Assembly: GCA_003645735.1 (NCBI GenBank) | Contig: QNBQ01000120.1 | Span: forward strand, 1 to 6,016 | DNA: 6,016 nucleotides | Reading direction: 5' to 3' | Source of the DNA: Candidatus Poribacteria bacterium | Lineage (GTDB): Bacteria; Poribacteria; WGA-4E; B28-G17 | Shown here: in pieces, positions 1 through 6,016 of the stretch | Numbering within the stretch: position 1 is the first letter of the stretch | How the letters are laid out: every line of letters starts with the position of its first letter | Notes under the pieces: generated by a model | Database searches by the model: none | What the model saw: only the letters and a program-made list of their open reading frames with translations | What the model was told of the DNA's origin: nothing | Made by a program: the position numbers and the translations under genes

Positions 1-2243
1 CGGATCTGATAGGGGAACCGGTCGAGATCGTCATCGGAGAGCGAGATCGTATAAGTGTTGTCGCCCTTTCCTGTTACAGGGATACCTAGCCTCTGACAGG
101 CGTTTAGGACAAACCGCTTGACGGCTTCCGGATCGCCCAGGACCGAGTCGGTTTCCCTCAGCTCCCTCTCCACCTCCTCAGGCTTTATAGCTCTCTGCGC
201 GAACCGCGTTCTGCTCTCTTTTTCCCTCTGGGCGGATCTATCCCATTCCCTGTGGACCTCCTTCACCTCGTCGAAAAGCAGCAGCTGCTTGGGCTCGGAT
301 ACCCGCAGGAAAAGCGCTCTCAGCACGGCCTCCATCACCGTTTCGCTGTCCATGGGGACGGGAACCGAGACGCCGAGCGTTCTGTAGATCTCCTTGGCCT
401 TACGCAGAAGCACCTCCAACACCGCCCCATCGACGGGGTTATCCCTCCCGTAGAGGAGGATCGCCTTCACCTTCTTGGCCGGCTGGCCGAACCTGTCCAC
501 GCGTCCCTCGCGCTGTTCGAGTTTGTTGGGGTTCCAGGGGAGGTCATAATGTATGACGGCGGTGAAGCTCTCCTGCAGGTTTATCCCCTCGCTGAGACAG
601 TCGGTGGCGACCAACACCCTGGGGGTGTGTCCGGACAGCTCTTCGACCCTCACCCGGCGTTCCTCCTCGGGCATGGTTCCGGTGATCGAGATGACCCTGA
701 GCCCTGGGAATCGGCCTTCCAAACGTCGCTGGAGCTCCCGGGCGACGTAGTCGCTCGTGGGGATGTATCTGCACCACACAATCGGGTGATACCCCTCCTC
801 CAGCAGCCTGGAGACCACCTCAGCGCATTTGACAAGCTTTCGATCCTCATCCGTCCCTATCAGCTCCGAGGCGAGCTTGGCGAACTGGCGAAGCCTCCTC
901 CGCTCGCTTTCCTTCAACTCCATCTCGCTCTCCTCGATTATCCTGCTCGGCTGTGTGTCGATTATCTCCTCGTCCGTCGGCTCGTAGATGTAGGAAGCAT
1001 ACAATTCATCGCTTCCCTCCTCCTCTATAGGCTCGCCTTCCATTCTCCGGATTCGTGCCTCTAAAGCCGCCACTGCAGCCGCGGGGCTGGACATGACGCA
1101 TCTCAGAAGCGACAGGGCTGCCCAGAACCGGATCCTCCTCTTCCACCCCGTAAAGGTCTCGCCTGTTCTGACTAGCTCCCGGCTGAACTCATACACCCGC
1201 TCGAACAGCTCCCTGTATCGGGGCGATAGGGTGTATTCGGCCTCCTCGCTTTCACGCTCCGGGAAGGGCGTCTCCTCGCCGAGCCACCTCTCGACATCTT
1301 TACGCCGACGCTGAACGAAGTGACGGGCCAGCTCATCGCGTTCCCTCTCTTCCATGCGGTGGAGGTTCAGCTGGGAGAACTCAGGCTTCAGAAGGCCGAG
1401 GAGCGACAGGAACGATTCCTCGACCCCGCTGTGAGGGGTGGCCGTCAGGAGGATGAGGTGTCGGCTCGGATCGGATGCGATCTCGCAGAGGAGCTCGTGT
1501 CGCTGCTGTTGAGCCCTGGACCGACCCGCCGGCTTGGCGGCCCCATGTGCCTCATCGACGATGACGAGTTCAGGGCAGTGTTGGAGAAAATTCGCCTTAT
1601 GCCGTTCAGATTTGGCGTAATCGATGCTGACCACGATGTAGGGGTAATAGCCGAAGACGCTTTGACCGCTTGGAAGCCCTCTTTCAAGCCCCCTAACCGT
1701 GCCGGAGCGGATGATCACAGCGTCGAGGTGGAACTTCTCCTTCATCTCCTTCTGCCACTGATCGCACAGATACGGCGGGCATAGAACACAGATCCTCTTT
1801 ATCTCGCCTCTATCGAGTAGCTCACGGGCTATGAGCAGCGCTTCGATCGTCTTGCCTATCCCTACGTCGTCGGCTATCAGCATCCTGACCGGCTGGAGCC
1901 TGAGGGCCATCAACATCGGGACAAATTGATACGCCCTGGGCCTGACGGAGATCCTCCCTAGTGACCTGAACGGACCGGCTCCGTCCCTCAGGGTGAGCCT
2001 TGCGGCGTTCCAAAGCAGCTCCGCCGAGATGAAATCGCTGGCGTCTTCAGGGGTGGGGAGCGGGAAGCTAGCCGGTTCGATCCGATCAAGCCCCAGGATC
2101 GACAGCCTTCTATGTATCCCACATATCTCCTCATCCCCTCCGGTCAGGGGGCGGAGGAGGATGAGATCGGGGTCGGGGGATGGCAACACGACCCATTCCC
2201 TTCCCCTGCATCTGACTATCGATCCGACGCTAAGGTCGGACAT
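1..2243 (-). CDS. SNF2-family helicase/ATPase, DrmD-like (3' end outside window)
   Basis: A DNA-dependent ATPase/translocase of the SNF2/HepA group, probably the DrmD-type subunit of a DISARM-like defence locus. About 747 codons are present without a stop, and the frame is still open at base 1. Motifs by residue from the ATG at 2243: a short N-terminal module with VGSIVRCRGREWVVL (about 6-20); Walker A ADDVGIGKT at 124-132; DEAH at 230-233; motif III TATPH at 267-271; HFVQRRRKDV from 308; motif V ATDCLSEGIN at 546-555; motif VI QREGRVDRFGQ at 577-587. All ATPase motifs are intact. The segment FAQRAIKPEEV (from 681) and the HFVQRRR block resemble, from memory, DrmD-type proteins more than RapA. 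Such proteins are often about 1000 residues, so a C-terminal part is probably missing. The start is set by GAGGG seven bases upstream; it lies three bases after the HEPN gene. SNF2 identity is very sure; the DrmD assignment is inference. Confidence 0.93.
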   Translation of the reverse strand, partial: MSDLSVGSIVRCRGREWVVLPSPDPDLILLRPLTGGDEEICGIHRRLSILGLDRIEPASFPLPTPEDASDFISAELLWNAARLTLRDGAGPFRSLGRISVRPRAYQFVPMLMALRLQPVRMLIADDVGIGKTIEALLIARELLDRGEIKRICVLCPPYLCDQWQKEMKEKFHLDAVIIRSGTVRGLERGLPSGQSVFGYYPYIVVSIDYAKSERHKANFLQHCPELVIVDEAHGAAKPAGRSRAQQQRHELLCEIASDPSRHLILLTATPHSGVEESFLSLLGLLKPEFSQLNLHRMEERERDELARHFVQRRRKDVERWLGEETPFPERESEEAEYTLSPRYRELFERVYEFSRELVRTGETFTGWKRRIRFWAALSLLRCVMSSPAAAVAALEARIRRMEGEPIEEEGSDELYASYIYEPTDEEIIDTQPSRIIEESEMELKESERRRLRQFAKLASELIGTDEDRKLVKCAEVVSRLLEEGYHPIVWCRYIPTSDYVARELQRRLEGRFPGLRVISITGTMPEEERRVRVEELSGHTPRVLVATDCLSEGINLQESFTAVIHYDLPWNPNKLEQREGRVDRFGQPAKKVKAILLYGRDNPVDGAVLEVLLRKAKEIYRTLGVSVPVPMDSETVMEAVLRALFLRVSEPKQLLLFDEVKEVHREWDRSAQREKESRTRFAQRAIKPEEVERELRETDSVLGDPEAVKRFVLNACQRLGIPVTGKGDNTYTISLSDDDLDRFPYQI

Positions 2244-2246
2244 CTC

Positions 2247-2591
2247 TCATCCCTCTTCAATGGATCTCAAGATCCGGGTGAGCTGTTCTTTCAAAACGGG
2301 TATATCCTCTATAGCTGTTTTCCATACTTCCTCAAGGTCAACGCCGAAGTAATCGTGTATGAGGATATGTCTCATACCGATTATATCACTCCAGGGAACC
2401 TCCGGATGAGCTTCCTGTAGCTCGCTTGATATCCTCCTTGCCGCCTCACCTATGATGCTGAGCTGACGGATAACCCCATCCTGCAGCAGCTCATCTTCCA
2501 TGAACTCATTCTTGGTTTTCCCTCTTATGTATCGTTCGATCCTCGATATGGCTTCCAGCATGTGGCGCAGATATATCTCATCTCTCCTCAT
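2247..2591 (-). CDS. hepT: HEPN-domain toxin, HepT-like (DUF86) RNase
   Basis: A 114-residue, all-helical HEPN protein of the DUF86/HepT family, the toxin half of a MNT/HEPN type VII toxin-antitoxin pair. Known HepT proteins are metal-independent RNases that act as dimers in the cytoplasm. The catalytic Rx4HxY motif is intact: R74, H79 and Y81 in [12 protein letters not shown]. In studied systems the partner MNT adds AMP to this tyrosine and so silences the RNase. Length matches the family, and the N-terminus ([15 protein letters not shown]) is typical. The gene starts inside the end of the MNT gene (14-base overlap). A possible Shine-Dalgarno (AAGGAT) is about 13 bases upstream, too far to be strong, so translation probably depends on coupling to the antitoxin. 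This would keep toxin and antitoxin output linked. Family call is firm; toxicity is inferred. Confidence 0.93.
   Translation of the reverse strand: MRRDEIYLRHMLEAISRIERYIRGKTKNEFMEDELLQDGVIRQLSIIGEAARRISSELQEAHPEVPWSDIIGMRHILIHDYFGVDLEEVWKTAIEDIPVLKEQLTRILRSIEEG
2251..2255 (-). promoter_or_regulatory. Ribosome binding site of the SNF2 gene
   Basis: GAGGG on the minus strand, seven bases before the ATG at 2243, inside the last codons of the HEPN gene. An ATG at 2250, overlapping the HEPN stop, is out of frame and meets TAG after six codons, so it is not the start. Confidence 0.65.
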
Positions 2592-2871
2592 AGAGTATCA
2601 CTTTATCCTTCTCGATGATCGGGCGGATGAGGGGATTGATGGCGCCCTCCGTCAGGAGATCGACCTTCCTTCCGAGCTTTTGGCTCAGTATCCTCCTCAA
2701 CCTGGCGAGGGTAAGCAAACCGACAGGTTTTTTGAACTGGACCAGTATGTCGATATCGCTTTCGGGTGAATCCTCTCCCCTGGCGACCGAGCCGAACAGC
2801 GACACCCTCCGAACTCCGAAGGGCATCAACACTTCGAGTATCTGTTTGCTCAGCCTGTCTATGTCTTTCAC
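2578..2871 (-). CDS. mntA: MNT-type nucleotidyltransferase antitoxin (MntA-like)
   Basis: A 97-residue minimal nucleotidyltransferase, the expected antitoxin for the HEPN gene that follows. Members transfer AMP from ATP to the tyrosine of the HEPN Rx4HxY motif. From the chosen start, the nucleotidyltransferase signature is complete: GSVARG at 27-32, the metal-binding pair D39 and D41 in SDIDILV, and a third acidic residue D71 in KVDLL. I chose the GTG at 2871 because GGGAGGGAG lies about nine bases before it and because it gives the usual length of about 100 residues. The same frame is open further upstream to a TTG at 2952, but those extra 27 residues are low-complexity, overlap the Doc gene by 77 bases and are not conserved-looking. 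The gap to the Doc stop codon is four bases. Confidence 0.92.
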   Translation of the reverse strand: MKDIDRLSKQILEVLMPFGVRRVSLFGSVARGEDSPESDIDILVQFKKPVGLLTLARLRRILSQKLGRKVDLLTEGAINPLIRPIIEKDKVILYEER

Positions 2872-2875
2872 GATG

Positions 2876-3265
2876 TTACTCTCCCTCCCATGGCTCAGCG
2901 TTATCTCTAATCCAATCGGCGATCTCCTGAATCGTCTTCTCCCCCCGTGCAATCGCCCAAAAGAAACGCTCCACCTCCTCAGAAGGTCTCAAGCGATAGC
3001 CGTTCAGCCGCAGGCATACATCAGCAGCTACCAGAGCTGTCCGTTTATTGCCGTCCACGAAGGGATGAAAAGCTATTATAGAATGGATCAATGCCGCCAC
3101 CTTACTCCAGAGATCGGGGAACAACTCCTTCCCTTCAAAGACGGTGAAGGGCCGTAACAAAGCCATTTCCAACCCGCCCGGGTTCATTATCCCATGAACG
3201 CCGCCGGTTTCCGCTATCACCCGCTCATGTAGGAGAATCAGCTCCTCCAGGGTGATCCAGTTCAC
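2876..3265 (-). CDS. doc: Doc-type Fic-family toxin (death on curing)
   Basis: A 129-residue Fic-fold protein of the Doc subgroup. The active-site loop HPFVDGNKRT (67-76) fits the Fic consensus with Lys at the position that is Gly in AMP-transferring Fic proteins, which is the mark of Doc. P1 Doc is a kinase that phosphorylates elongation factor EF-Tu and stops translation. Other family traits are visible: an N-terminal helix with LILLHERVI, GGVHGIMNPGGLEMAL (about 21-36), and the helix that follows the active loop. Length is normal for Doc (about 125 residues) and no key residue is missing. The start is a GTG whose first bases overlap the TGA of the upstream AbrB-like gene (GTGA, 4 bases). 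GGAGAGG eight bases upstream supports it. The partner antitoxin should be the AbrB-like gene in front. Doc identity is firm; EF-Tu as target is by family. Confidence 0.93.
   Translation of the reverse strand: MNWITLEELILLHERVIAETGGVHGIMNPGGLEMALLRPFTVFEGKELFPDLWSKVAALIHSIIAFHPFVDGNKRTALVAADVCLRLNGYRLRPSEEVERFFWAIARGEKTIQEIADWIRDNAEPWEGE
2879..2889 (-). promoter_or_regulatory. Ribosome binding site that sets the MNT start at GTG 2871
   Basis: GGGAGGGAGAG on the minus strand, with GGGAG about nine bases before the GTG. It overlaps the last codons of the Doc gene. It decides between this start and the long TTG extension at 2952. Confidence 0.75.
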
Positions 3266-3489
3266 TTCGCAAGCCTCTCCAGGGTTTGGCGGTGGTCCTC
3301 GATGGATTGCTTCGCGAGTTTCTCAATGTATGCCATGCGCCGCCGATCTAGCGGGGCTGGTATGAGCAGAATATCCCCGCCGATCTCCACAATTTCGAAG
3401 ATCTGTTCCTCCTCTAGTTTCCCGGTGACCTCCGATGATATCACAATCCGATCCCCTTCCCTCCTGGCGATGCCGAGATATCTCACCAT
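3262..3489 (-). CDS. AbrB/SpoVT-like antitoxin, partner of Doc
   Basis: A 75-residue protein likely to be the antitoxin for Doc. It has the two-part plan of small antitoxins: a beta-rich N-terminal half (GIARREGDRIVISSEV, then EQIFEIVEIGGDILLIPAP) resembling an AbrB swapped-hairpin DNA-binding domain, and a charged helical tail (IEKLAKQSIEDHRQTLERLAK) suited to wrapping the toxin. The tail type is one I associate with AbrB antitoxins. The N-terminal half lacks the clean 'SKGQITIP' signature, so the fold call is moderate. Two starts compete: ATG at 3504, overlapping the helicase stop as ATGA, and ATG at 3489. I chose 3489 because the run AAGGGAGGGGAG just before it looks like a ribosome binding site, with a rather short spacer of four bases from GGAGG; the longer form would add MKGGE. 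If it binds DNA, it could autoregulate the toxin genes. It could instead be an unrelated antitoxin fold. Confidence 0.8.
   Translation of the reverse strand: MVRYLGIARREGDRIVISSEVTGKLEEEQIFEIVEIGGDILLIPAPLDRRRMAYIEKLAKQSIEDHRQTLERLAK
3274..3280 (-). promoter_or_regulatory. Ribosome binding site of the Doc gene
   Basis: GGAGAGG on the minus strand, eight bases before the GTG start at 3265 and inside the end of the AbrB-like gene. It supports the non-ATG start and suggests that Doc translation initiates as the ribosome finishes the antitoxin. Confidence 0.7.
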
Positions 3490-3499
3490 CTCCCCTCCC
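3490..3499 (-). promoter_or_regulatory. Ribosome binding site that argues for the shorter AbrB-like start
   Basis: Read on the minus strand this is GGGAGGGGAG directly followed by ATG (3489). GGAGG ends four bases before the ATG. It lies inside the first five codons of the longer reading (ATG at 3504), whose own upstream region offers only GGGGAAG at ten bases. The spacer is short, so both starts may be used. Confidence 0.55.
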
Positions 3500-3500
3500 T

Positions 3501-6016
3501 TCATTTATTCGCCGCTTCCCCGAAGACGTCGGGATATTCGCTGATCTGTTCCTCCAAATCACGATCGTAGCGGATAACGATCACCCTGTAACCAAGATCC
3601 CTCAGCTCACGGCGGGTCAACCTGTCTTTCTCCCGCTGCTGTGGGGTGTCGTGGACCGCTCCATCACAGAAAACGCATACGTTCGGCTCGTAGAAGAAAT
3701 CAGGGATGCACGGATAATCCTGAAGGGGTTTCTGGGCTTCATCCGGCAACCGCCTTCTGGTGCGGTAGAGGTGATCTATGAACCGCCGTTCAAGCTCGGA
3801 TCGCGAGTCGGTGAGCGACCTCAGCCATCGATAATGTTCCTCGTATGATCTGCCAGGTTTGTCCTCGTGAACGACGCACCTGGCAAGCTGGGCTAGGAAA
3901 TCCTTGATCAAATGTCGGTTGAGATACGGGTGATCCCGCTGGTTGATGTAGGAGAGCAGACATTCATAACAGGCGTGGGAGCAATCGGGGTCCTCGTCTT
4001 CCAGTGTCTCGGGGTTGAAATGACACCTCTTCAGGGCGGCGTATGCGACCTGAGCAAGCGCATCCCGTTCGTCCACCAGCCGTCGCAGCACGCCTAAGCC
4101 CCCTTCGGCCGCCTCCCAGAACATAATGGCTCTCCACTCACCTGATCCTATGCGTCCGGAGGCAAGCTCCGACTCCTCCACCTGAAAGGTCAACTCCATT
4201 CCCCTCTGGAGGGCATATTGCAGGGTGGCCATTAACCACTCATCCCCCTTTATCTCCTCGGGCGGGTAGATGAGCAGCATGTTGGCCGTATCGCGGACAA
4301 ACAGCCGGACGATATCGGGTTCCTGGAGATTGCCGGGCGGAGCTTCCTCCTCTTCCTCCTTTCTCGGTCGGCTCAGTATCTCACCCGTTGCTAGATCGAT
4401 TCTGAACCCCTTCTCCCTCCGATTTCGCCAACCGTGGTTGATCTGGATGAGAGTGGCGGTGGGGGCGTAGATGAGGCGAAGCAGGGGGTTGTTCCCCTCG
4501 TCATAAGCAGTGGCCTTTTTGATCCGTTTTCCACCAGGGGCGGGGGCGAATCTGAAATGAGTGGTGACCTCGTAGCCGAACCTCAGCCTTTCCTCCTCAT
4601 CGCACGTTATCCTCTCACGCCTGCGGGTTTTCACGCTGGGCATCTCAAGGAGAGGTATCACCTCGCTGATGGAGGCGTCCAGCTCTGAGCCGCAGTTCTC
4701 GCAGAGATCCACATCCTCCCTCTCGTGGAAATAACCACATGAAAGGCAGATCTTCCCCCTGGTTCGTCGCTGCTGAAGCCCTCCCGGGGGAGGGATGAAC
4801 GATTTGACCTGATATTTCGCCCCCTCATGATAGATGATGTTCCCCGGCCCAAACTCGGTTATGGCGAGGAACCTCGGCCGGGCGATGAACTCCCCCTCCT
4901 CACGGGGGACGAAGGCCCTCAAGGGGAGCCTCGGGAAGTTGTAGCCGGGCAGAAAACCTTCGCTCGCCAGATATCGGTAGGGATAGAAATCGGACTCCTC
5001 ACGGGCGGTGCCGGTGTTGCACAGCAGATTCATCTGTCTCAACGCCTCCTCCTCCCATCTCTTAACCTCCCGCTGCTCATCTTTCCTCAACGGTCGGAGA
5101 AGGGATTGCTGTGCCTCCACCAGTTGAGTTCTAGCGGCATGATAAAGCTCCCTCCACCTGTCGAACGCCCTGTCGAACTCTTCCGGAGCGGAGCGGATCG
5201 TTGACTCCAGCCACTCATCCGAATACCAGCCCGCCTCCGAGAGATCAGGTTCGCAGCTTTCCAATATCCTCCTCGCCTCCCGAATACACTCCTGAACCCT
5301 GTGCTCCGGCAGGTGGATCTGCGCGCGGATCTCTTCCTTAAGGGGGTAATATCTCTCGGGATCGATCTCAATTATATCAGTTATGGAGCTTCCAAGCGAT
5401 AGCCCCGTTTTGGCCAGCCAGATGGCGTGTAGGTGTGCCTTGATCAGGTCCTCGTTCCCCAGATCGATCCTTGGGGCTTTAACGGCGCCGGCGACCATCT
5501 GATCGCGGTTCCGGAAGAAGTATTGATCGTGTCCGCTGTGTGCAGCGCAGTAGGTCAGGACTAAAGCTGGATCGCCGCTCCTGCCGGCTCGCCCGCTCCT
5601 CTGAGCGTAGTTTGCGGGCGTGGGGGGCACGTTCCGCATGTGGACTATCTGGAGATCGGCTATGTCTATCCCCAGCTCCATCGTCGGCGAGCAGAAGAGA
5701 CAGGCGAGCTCCCCATTTCTAAACTGCTTTTCCCGTTTTTGCCTGTTCTCATACGAGATCTGAGCGGTGTGTTCCCTGCCCTCCACCCCGCGTAGTTTGA
5801 GGGCGACCTCCCGGTAAAACTCGCTGAAGAACTCGTTTGCACGCCTCTGGGTTTCGACGTAAACGGAGCTTTGAACTCGACGTGAGTAGATGGGGTCAGG
5901 CGGAGGAGGCGTTCCATCGCCGAGCCGCCAGATGAGCGAAGAGGCTTCGAGTTGAACGAACTCAACCCCTTTCTCCACCCCTCTTCTCAAAAGGCCCTGG
6001 CTGCAGAGCAGATCGA
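3501..6016 (-). CDS. SF2 helicase C-domain + zinc ribbon + DUF1998 (MZB) + Vsr/DUF559-like nuclease (5' end outside window)
   Basis: The C-terminal part of a large helicase-nuclease; the frame is open to the right edge (838 codons visible). Residues are counted from the TTG at 5990, which is only an internal codon. Domains in order: helicase C lobe with motif V CSPTMELGIDI (100-110) and arginine-finger motif VI QRSGRAGRSG (130-139); a helical middle; zinc ribbon with C415/C418 and C430/C433; an acidic linker (545-549); DUF1998/MZB ending in C670, C674 and C677 of CSHACYECLLSY; then a Vsr/DUF559-like nuclease from about 728, with E732/E734, PDF (D764), CDG (D776) and H780. Walker A and the DExH lobe must lie upstream. 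DUF1998 proteins include DrmB (DISARM), MrfA, DruE and DpdJ. With the SNF2 gene nearby, I read it as a DrmA-DrmB-like fusion that carries its own nuclease. Helicase and DUF1998 are firm; the nuclease call is good; the system name is inference. Confidence 0.92.
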   Translation of the reverse strand, partial: DLLCSQGLLRRGVEKGVEFVQLEASSLIWRLGDGTPPPPDPIYSRRVQSSVYVETQRRANEFFSEFYREVALKLRGVEGREHTAQISYENRQKREKQFRNGELACLFCSPTMELGIDIADLQIVHMRNVPPTPANYAQRSGRAGRSGDPALVLTYCAAHSGHDQYFFRNRDQMVAGAVKAPRIDLGNEDLIKAHLHAIWLAKTGLSLGSSITDIIEIDPERYYPLKEEIRAQIHLPEHRVQECIREARRILESCEPDLSEAGWYSDEWLESTIRSAPEEFDRAFDRWRELYHAARTQLVEAQQSLLRPLRKDEQREVKRWEEEALRQMNLLCNTGTAREESDFYPYRYLASEGFLPGYNFPRLPLRAFVPREEGEFIARPRFLAITEFGPGNIIYHEGAKYQVKSFIPPPGGLQQRRTRGKICLSCGYFHEREDVDLCENCGSELDASISEVIPLLEMPSVKTRRRERITCDEEERLRFGYEVTTHFRFAPAPGGKRIKKATAYDEGNNPLLRLIYAPTATLIQINHGWRNRREKGFRIDLATGEILSRPRKEEEEEAPPGNLQEPDIVRLFVRDTANMLLIYPPEEIKGDEWLMATLQYALQRGMELTFQVEESELASGRIGSGEWRAIMFWEAAEGGLGVLRRLVDERDALAQVAYAALKRCHFNPETLEDEDPDCSHACYECLLSYINQRDHPYLNRHLIKDFLAQLARCVVHEDKPGRSYEEHYRWLRSLTDSRSELERRFIDHLYRTRRRLPDEAQKPLQDYPCIPDFFYEPNVCVFCDGAVHDTPQQREKDRLTRRELRDLGYRVIVIRYDRDLEEQISEYPDVFGEAANK

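Noticed and set aside
252..1064. 270-codon plus-strand open frame
   Set aside because: It lies opposite the SNF2 gene, whose frame carries all helicase motifs here (motifs V and VI). The plus-strand product has no recognisable domain and is a shadow of GC-rich antisense codons.
2230..2250. ATG at 2250 overlapping the HEPN stop as start of the SNF2 gene
   Set aside because: It is out of frame with the SNF2 protein and reaches TAG after six codons.
2872..2952. Extended N-terminus of the MNT protein from TTG at 2952
   Set aside because: It would overlap Doc by 77 bases and add an arginine-rich, family-unlike segment. GTG at 2871 has a good Shine-Dalgarno and gives the usual length.
2615..3157. 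180-codon plus-strand open frame
   Set aside because: It is antisense to the MNT and Doc genes, which have complete family motifs and ribosome binding sites. The product shows no domain.
3435..3848. 137-codon plus-strand open frame (and others at 4827-5204 and 1320-1784)
   Set aside because: These are shadows of the helicase-nuclease and SNF2 genes on the minus strand, without recognisable protein features or a plausible upstream start signal.
3501..5990. TTG at 5990 as the true start of the helicase gene
   Set aside because: The frame continues open to the window edge (reading DLLCSQGLL before it), and a helicase C lobe without its ATP-binding lobe would make no sense. The gene is cut by the window.
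1..6016. CRISPR array, tRNA or rRNA gene, insertion sequence ends, rho-independent terminator
   Set aside because: No regularly spaced repeats, no tRNA-like T-loop and stem context, no transposase and no GC stem followed by a T-run were seen. Practically every base is inside a supported coding region.

Overview
The whole window is coding on the minus strand, and the genes are read from right to left. Both large genes run off the window. The order of transcription is: (1) the C-terminal part of a large superfamily 2 helicase carrying a zinc ribbon, a DUF1998 (MZB) domain and a Vsr/DUF559-like nuclease domain (3501-6016, 5' end missing); (2) a small AbrB-like antitoxin; (3) a Doc/Fic toxin; (4) a MNT nucleotidyltransferase antitoxin; (5) a HEPN (HepT-type) toxin; (6) an SNF2-family ATPase resembling DrmD of DISARM (1-2243, 3' end missing).

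Neighbouring genes overlap by 4 or 14 bases or are separated by 3 to 11 bases (4 to 11 if the AbrB-like gene uses its upstream ATG is ignored), and most starts have a purine-rich Shine-Dalgarno sequence. The six genes therefore look like one translationally coupled operon. There is no intergenic stretch longer than about a dozen bases, no RNA gene, no CRISPR array and no insertion sequence.

The two big proteins are the parts expected of a DISARM-like anti-phage locus: a helicase plus DUF1998 (the DrmA/DrmB functions, here on one chain) and an SNF2 helicase (DrmD-like). It departs from textbook DISARM in three ways: helicase and DUF1998 are fused, a nuclease domain is attached to the same chain, and no DrmC phospholipase-D-type nuclease or methyltransferase gene is visible. 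The most striking feature is that two different toxin-antitoxin pairs (AbrB/Doc and MNT/HEPN) lie between the two helicase genes, in the same direction and with coupled starts. I infer that they may act as a fail-safe for the defence genes, or may be mobile passengers that landed in the operon.

Organism: bacterial-type gene packing, strong Shine-Dalgarno sequences, GC roughly in the mid-50s and frequent AGG, AGA, CGG and ATA codons. MNT/HEPN, AbrB and Doc families are especially common in thermophiles and in uncultured bacterial lineages, but the sequence does not allow a taxonomic name.
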